Shown here: positions 58,374 to 64,000 of the stretch, piece by piece | How the letters are laid out: each line of letters opens with the position of its first letter | Numbering within the stretch: position 1 is the first letter of the stretch | Assembly (NCBI GenBank): GCA_011800155.1 | Contig: CM022369.1 | Location: 3,410,001 to 3,474,000, forward strand | Direction of reading: 5' to 3' | DNA from: Flammulina velutipes | Lineage: Eukaryota > Basidiomycota > Agaricomycetes > Agaricales > Physalacriaceae | DNA length: 64,000 nucleotides | Made by a program: the position numbers and the translations under genes | Notes under the pieces: model-generated | Database searches by the model: none | What the model was told of the DNA's origin: nothing | Seen by the model: only the letters and a program-made list of their open reading frames with translations

Positions 58374-60910
58374 CACCCTATGGTGTATATACATTGAAAT
58401 ATATACCAGTATTTACAGTGCTAAACATTCCATTGTTAGCTGTAAATTACAGACTGTAATTTACAGCCAACAATGGAATTCCTGTTGGCCCCAAATATGG
58501 TAGTAGGCACATGACTTCCAGGCTGGGGGATGGCTGGGGCCTACTGGCAAATCCTAATATGGATAAAGAATTGATGGAGGATTGATGGGAGGATTGACCA
58601 GGAGCAGGGGATGGGGAAATGTGGCACCAGGAAAATCCGGACCTAGGGATTGATGGGAATTGATGGAATTGATGGGGTGGGGCAGGAGGATGGGGTATGG
58701 GGGATTAGGGGCAGGGGACAATTGTGGCACCAGAATATATACTAGGCTATTGCTAGGGTATGAGGAGGGTATGGGAGGGATGATTGTAGGTTGAAAAATA
58801 GAATTCTTTCTAACTATCAGAAACATGAATGGGGATGTGACAGCTACTGAAACCAATAATAAAATGATGTGTGGCGCATTTTTAATCGAGGAGCACATAC
58901 CTCGGATCGACCTGGGGTTGTTCTAGATGTCTTCCTATTGAAAAATGAATGTGTGCAGCACAAAGAACCATGTAAAAACACGAAGATTTGGCTGAGAAAC
59001 AAGCAGAACATTATTGAAAATCCATCAAAAAGCACCAAAAAGGGAGCAGCACTTTGCCCTCGCTTGGGGGTGACCTGGAACCACTTGTAGGTCGTCCATA
59101 CACCTTTGGGGCATTGTATATGTCACTTAGTTAGGTCCCCAGGTCAACAAAACCCTTGGATATGATCAAAATGCCAAAAACCCGGACCACATAGCTTTGG
59201 GCCACACTATCAACTTGCCATGACCTGGGGACAACTTATATTCGAAGATATATGTATATAATGCTCTAATCATGAGTTAGATGAAGTCTGGAGTGTGAAA
59301 AATGCGATCAAAACCTTGGATATACCCCAAATAATGTCCCCCACCAAAGCACATATACCATCAACTTCCCCTGACCTCTGGATCGTCCCAATGTGTTCTA
59401 TTGTCATTATAGATGATGTCTGAGCATCCCAGAAGTGTTCCCAGTATCTCAAAATGCGAACATTCATGATACTAGGTGAACCCTTATTCACCCTTCCTCC
59501 TCAAGTACACTCATTGGTTCGCATATCTACATCTTTAGGACTGTTCTAATAGTCATTTAACATTGTATAGATGATATCTTGGGCCCCAGGTCATAGGTAG
59601 ACCTCGAAGATACACCCCTTTGGTACATGGTGAGGATATGATCTTTGTACTAATTCTCAAATGTCTATGCTCAATATTGAAGGGTGTTCAACCTGGGATA
59701 TATTCTGGGAAGCTAAAAACACATTGTATGATGTTAAAATCAATAGTCCACCACTCAGATGTGTGATAGTTGGGGTGGTTCTTGATGTAGAAGGAGGGGA
59801 TATAAATTATTGTACCATTTATATTCGCATTTTGAGATACTGGGAACACTTCTGGGATGCTCAGACATCATCTATAATGACAATAGAACACATTGGGACG
59901 ATCCAGAGGTCAGGGGAAGTTGATGGTATATGTGCTTTGGTGGGGGACATTATTTGGGGTATATCCAAGGTTTTGATCGCATTTTTCACACTCCAGACTT
60001 CATCTAACTCATGATTAGAGCATTATATACATATATCTTCGAATATAAGTTGTCCCCAGGTCATGGCAAGTTGATAGTGTGGCCCAAAGCTATGTGGTCC
60101 GGGTTTTTGGCATTTTGATCATATCCAAGGGTTTTGTTGACCTGGGACCTAACTAAGTGACATATACAATGCCCCAAAGGTGTATGGACGACCTACAAGT
60201 GGTTCCAGGTCACCCCCAAGCGAGGGCAAAGTGCTGCTCCCTTTTTGGTGCTTTTTGATGGATTTTCAATAATGTTCTGCTTGTTTCTCAGCCAAATCTT
60301 CGTGTTTTTACATGGTTCTTTATGCTGCACACATTCATTTTTCAATAGGAAGACATCTAGAACAACCCCAGGTTGATCCGAGGTATGTGCTCCTCGATTA
60401 AAAATGCGCCACACATCATTTTATTATTGGTTTCAGTAGCTGTCACATCCCCATTCATGTTTCTGATAGTTAGAAAGAATTCTATTTTTCAACCTACAAT
60501 CATCCCTCCCATACCCTCCTCATACCCTAGCAATAGCCTAGTATATATTCTGGTGCCACAATTGTCCCCTGCCCCTAATCCCCCCATACCCCATCCTCCT
60601 GCCCCACCCCATCAATTCCATCAATTCCCATCAATCCCTAGGTCCGGATTTTCCTGGTGCCACATTTCCCCATCCCCTGCTCCTGGTCAATCCTCCCATC
60701 AATCCTCCATCAATTCTTTATCCATATTAGGATTTGCCAGTAGGCCCCAGCCATCCCCCAGCCTGGAAGTCATGTGCCTACTACCATATTTGGGGCCAAC
60801 AGGAATTCCATTGTTGGCTGTAAATTACAGTCTGTAATTTACAGCTAACAATGGAATGTTTAGCACTGTAAATACTGGTATATATTTCAATGTATATACA
60901 CCATAGGGTG
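58374..60910. mobile_element. Large foldback element FB-c inside the reverse transcriptase gene
   Basis: 2537 bp, flanked by CGAAATC (58367-58373, 60911-60917). It consists of two arms of about 1.1 kb that are near-perfect reverse complements (about 58374-59495 and 59790-60910) around a spacer of about 300 bp. Ends read CACCCTATGGTGTATATACA and its complement. Excision with one CGAAATC copy restores the frame exactly (IIFEI-LKKEK). It has no open frame of note, so it is non-autonomous. The arm sequence also makes up FB-b and part of FB-a. Confidence 0.92.
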
Positions 60911-63480
60911 CGAAATCTTGAAGAAAGAGAAGCTCTACCTTAGCGAAAAGAAATGCTACTTCCTTGCGAAGGAGGTAAAGCTCCTTGGCCATATTGTTGA
61001 TCGAAACGGCATCTGTATGGATCCGTTAAAGGTTGACGAGGTCTTGAAGTGGAAGGTGCCGACGTCCAAGGACACTTTGCGTGGGTTCTTGGGATCTGTC
61101 AGCTACCTTGCCGATAATGTAGCGAACGTTCGCATACCGATGGGGATCCTGCATGACCTCACGGGGTCTACAGTTCCATTTCGCTGGAGAGATATTCATC
61201 AGCGCGCGTTTGAAGAGGTAAAACAATATGTACATACCTTTCGCGAACATAGTCGCGTCGGTTTGAGATATGGGCCAGATGCCCCTTCAATAAACGTCGT
61301 CACGGACGCCAGCGCAACCGGTGTAGCAGGCGTTGTTAGCCAAGGTGAAGATTGGCGTACTGCAAAAGTCGCCGCTTTCTACAGCGCGAAGATGTCTTCG
61401 GCGCAGCAGAATTACCCGGTCCATGACCAGGAGATGCTTGGGGGTCTTGAGACGATCCTACGACACCGCGATATTCTGCAGGGGGCGCGTTTTAGGTGGT
61501 ACACAGACCATAAAACACTTACACACCTTTTTACCCAGCAAACATTGCATGGGCGACGGGCTCGCTGGCTAGAACAGCTTGCCGACTTTGACTTTGAAGT
61601 TATTTATGTACCTGGAGTGGAGAACATCCTTAGTGACGTGTTATCGCGTATGTATTCAGACGACGCACCTGGTACAGTCCGTGCACCATCTGAGTACATC
61701 CAGTACGATGAAAACTCCCCACCTCCGGAACCATCGTCATTGTTGAGTGCTGCCGTTAGTGTTGGTCTTGAAGCGTCCGCGATCGCCGTACGCGCTAGTT
61801 GACGTCTCGCTGAAAAGGTGCTCGCGTCAACAGATAATCGTGCAAAGGATGGTGATCACTCACTATCCTATGCTACGGCCAGTTCGTCTAACGACTCCAC
61901 CGTTCCCAGCGCTCGTCAGCGTGAATCCACATCTGATTGGGCCAGAAGAATGGCTAAACATCCCATAAAGGTCGTTGGACCTAGCGAGGCAGCGGCCGTG
62001 CTTGAAGAACTCTCCAGAAGCGTCCTTGGGGGTGAATCAGGGAGTAAATCCACTGAAAACTTGACTACACGGGACAAACCCAATGTAGAAAGCAACGCTG
62101 CACGGGACAGACCCAATGCAATGTTGAATGACGACGATGTTGGTGGACATAAAGAGAAAAACCATCGTGGGAACTTGGTTCCCATTCCGGAATCTGATTC
62201 CGAATCTGGCACAGACTCTCACGAGTATGAGGCGCGCGACGTTGAACTTGGTTCGTCGACGTTCGACGCGTCTCTAGTTGGTCTACTATGCGATCGGATG
62301 CTCGGAGTCAATATACTCGATGTCATTCGTTTGAATTTGAAAAAGGACCCAGCCTTTAGGAAAGTGATCGAAAACCCTAAGGCCCACAAGAATTTCATAT
62401 TATCTGACGGCCTACTGTACCTCCGAGAGAACGGACGAGAACTGCTCTGCATTCCAGAGCACATTGTAATTGATGGACGCAGCCTTCGAGAGATCATCAT
62501 CTCAGAGGCACATTCTGTTTTGGCACACCTAGGTGTATCCAAAACACGGACTTATATGCGTGATCACGTCTGGTGGAAGACGATGAATAATGACCTCCAG
62601 TCATTTTGCGACTCATGTGTAACTTGCAAAAGAAGCAAGCCGTCGAACCAAAAGCCTTACGGATTATTGAATCCGTTAGAAGTTCCAACCGCCCCTTGGG
62701 AGTCTATTGGTATAGACTTTATCGGACCGTTGCCAGAGTCAGAGAATCGTGATGGTAGTTTCAACGTCATCACGGTTATCATTGACCTCTTGACTGGCAT
62801 GGTACATTTAGTACCTAGCCGTACGGATTACAAAGCTAAAGATGTCGCCGAATTGATTTTTGAGTACGTCTATAAGCTTCATGGGCTTCCAAAGAACATT
62901 ATCTCTGATCGAGATGTTCTATTTACAAGCCACTTTTGGCGTGAGCTTCATAAGCTCATTGGAGTGAACCTTAGAATGAGCAGTGCATATCACCCTCAAT
63001 CTGACGGCTCCACCGAACGCGCCAACCGCACCATTACACAAATGATCAGAAACTCTATTTCTAACGATCAGCGTGATTGGGTCGCAAGAATACCTGGAAT
63101 TGAGTTTGCAATCAATAGCGCGCACTCTGAGAGTACGGGGTACTCTCCATTCTTCCTGAATTCAGGACGGCAACCACGTGCCATGATTTGGGAGTCCCCG
63201 ACAAAACACAAGTACCCCGGAGTGAAGAAATTTGCATTGCAGATGAAGAATGCTATCATGAGTGCTCATGATAGTATACTTGAAGCTAGAATAAAGCAGA
63301 CTAGAGATGCTAATTGTCGAAGACGCGAGGCACCATTTGAACAGGGTGACCTTGTCTACTTGTCGACGAAGAACTTGTCTATTCCAAAGGGCTTGGCTCG
63401 GAAATTGGTTCCGAAGTACAATGGGCCCTATCCGATCATCCGTGATTTCGGCAACGACTCCTTTGAGTTGGATCTCCAAG
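60911..63480 (+). pseudogene. pol, second part: rest of reverse transcriptase, RNase H and integrase
   Basis: From the repeat flank on: the RT thumb (EKKCYFLAKEVKLLGHIVD), connection, RNase H (VVTDASATGVAGVVSQ, then AQQNYPVHDQEMLG, then WYTDHKTL), then a linker with a TGA at 61800-61802. The integrase zinc finger has H-x-H (SEAHSVLAHLGVS) with CDSCVTC near 62610. The DDE core has IGIDFIGPLPES, then NIISDRDVLFTS, then STERANRTITQM, followed by GPYPIIRDFGNDSFELDL. The order RT-RH-IN marks a Ty3-type element. Confidence 0.86.
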
Positions 63481-64000
63481 CCACGGCATCCTTCCAATAT
63501 GCCTACTCGTGTTCGCAGGTCCTCCGCATCATCTCCCTCTGGCGCAAGATCCAGGCCAGTAAAGCCCCAGCTACATTCGCATACCCTGCCGGCGCCAACG
63601 AGCTTACGCGCGTCATCCTCGCCAACGACAAACACGGAATCGGAAGCGCGTGCTATCTCGACGACACCAACGAGTGGATCGTTCCCGAACGCGCTATCGT
63701 CACCATCGACGAGATCATGATTCCCTAGAAGGTCGACAAGTCCTTGGCCTTGTTCATGGAGGAACGCGAGGAATTTAACATGCTGAAAGAAGCTTACCTC
63801 AAACTCTCCATGTCGATGATGCTCGGACATGCCAAAGCCACCATTCGTAACAAAGCTGGCAAGGCTCTTCGTGATCGCGCCGCCACCAAACTCTTCGACC
63901 TGATCGACGAGGAAGATCAGGCCCCGAAGAAGCGCGTCAAGCAATCTCATGCCGACATGCTCAACGCAATCAACGGGACCAACAGCATGGACATCACAGG
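63481..64000 (+). other. Coding-like tail of different codon usage, same frame as pol
   Basis: After FELDLQ the usual end of such integrases does not follow. Instead the frame continues with codons strongly ending in C (CTC, ATC, GCC, GAC), encoding QVLRIISLWRKIQ..., then SACYLDDTNEWIVPER, a TAG at 63726-63728, then KVDKSLALFMEEREEFNMLK and a helical basic segment with APKKRVKQ, running off the window. It may be a piece of a host gene joined to the element, or an unusual C-terminal domain. A long minus-strand frame here is a shadow. Not recognised. Confidence 0.4.

Larger units (their letters stand above)
52080..63480 (+). mobile_element. Ty3-type LTR retrotransposon with two nested insertions
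   Basis: LTR, gag and pol in the order protease, reverse transcriptase, RNase H, integrase, all in one reading frame once the insertions 52873-54299 and 58374-60910 are set aside. Gag and pol are not separated by a frameshift. In-frame stops at 55896 (TAA), 56025 (TGA) and 61800 (TGA) make it defective. No 3' LTR is seen before the window end. Confidence 0.85.

Noticed and set aside
63162..63950. 262-codon minus-strand frame at the window end
   Set aside because: It overlaps the integrase on the other strand; codon bias favours the plus frame.

Overview
The window is nuclear DNA of a filamentous basidiomycete, most likely an Agaricomycete. The genes are split by many 45-60 nt introns with GT(A/G)NGT donors and CTNA(C)-type branch sites, and the families are typical of that group: HNH-nuclease-like proteins, F-box proteins with a propeller-like body, MYND proteins, hAT transposons and Ty3-type LTR retrotransposons. 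No tRNA, rRNA or CRISPR array was seen. All exon models were read by eye from splice signals and phase.

Left part (0-28 kb). It opens with the 3' end of a gene of an unrecognised family, here called Y, then an NmrA-like gene and a gene of a second unrecognised family, X. The NmrA/X block (about 1.94-5.48 kb) recurs in inverted orientation at about 24.77-28.13 kb. X is intact in both arms, but the NmrA copy in the right arm is decayed. Next to the left arm lie two tandem copies of an HNH-like gene on the minus strand (5.75-6.92 and 7.79-8.94 kb). Each is broken by a different lesion in the same short segment. Between them sits a chimeric fragment made of X and HNH pieces. From 9.2 to 22.5 kb comes an ordinary gene block: an intact HNH-like gene, an F-box protein, a PPR protein, a minus-strand hypothetical gene, an F-box-type propeller-like protein, a second minus-strand hypothetical gene, a macro-domain protein and a MYND zinc-finger protein.

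Middle (23-40 kb). Four complete Y paralogs (Y1-Y4) lie head to tail, each with an N-terminal signal peptide and the same four-exon structure. They are separated by degraded pieces of the neighbouring MYND and helical-repeat (ARM-like) genes. The order is best explained by tandem duplication of a [MYND - Y - ARM 5' end] unit through unequal crossing-over. The intact ARM-like gene closes the cluster (36.4-40.4 kb) but seems to carry a one-base frameshift.

Right part (40-64 kb). Two small paralogous coiled-coil genes (Z1, Z2) and a relic (Z3) lie on the minus strand, followed by a HAL4/HAL5-type protein kinase and prefoldin subunit 3. From 47.3 kb to the end there is nested transposon DNA. A dead hAT transposase gene holds two non-autonomous insertions. 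A large Ty3-type gag-pol element (from about 52.1 kb) is split by a 1.43 kb insertion and by a 2.54 kb foldback element. Several of these insertions can be placed to the base because removing them rejoins the host reading frame. The retroelement frame ends in a stretch with a different, C-ending codon usage that runs off the window.
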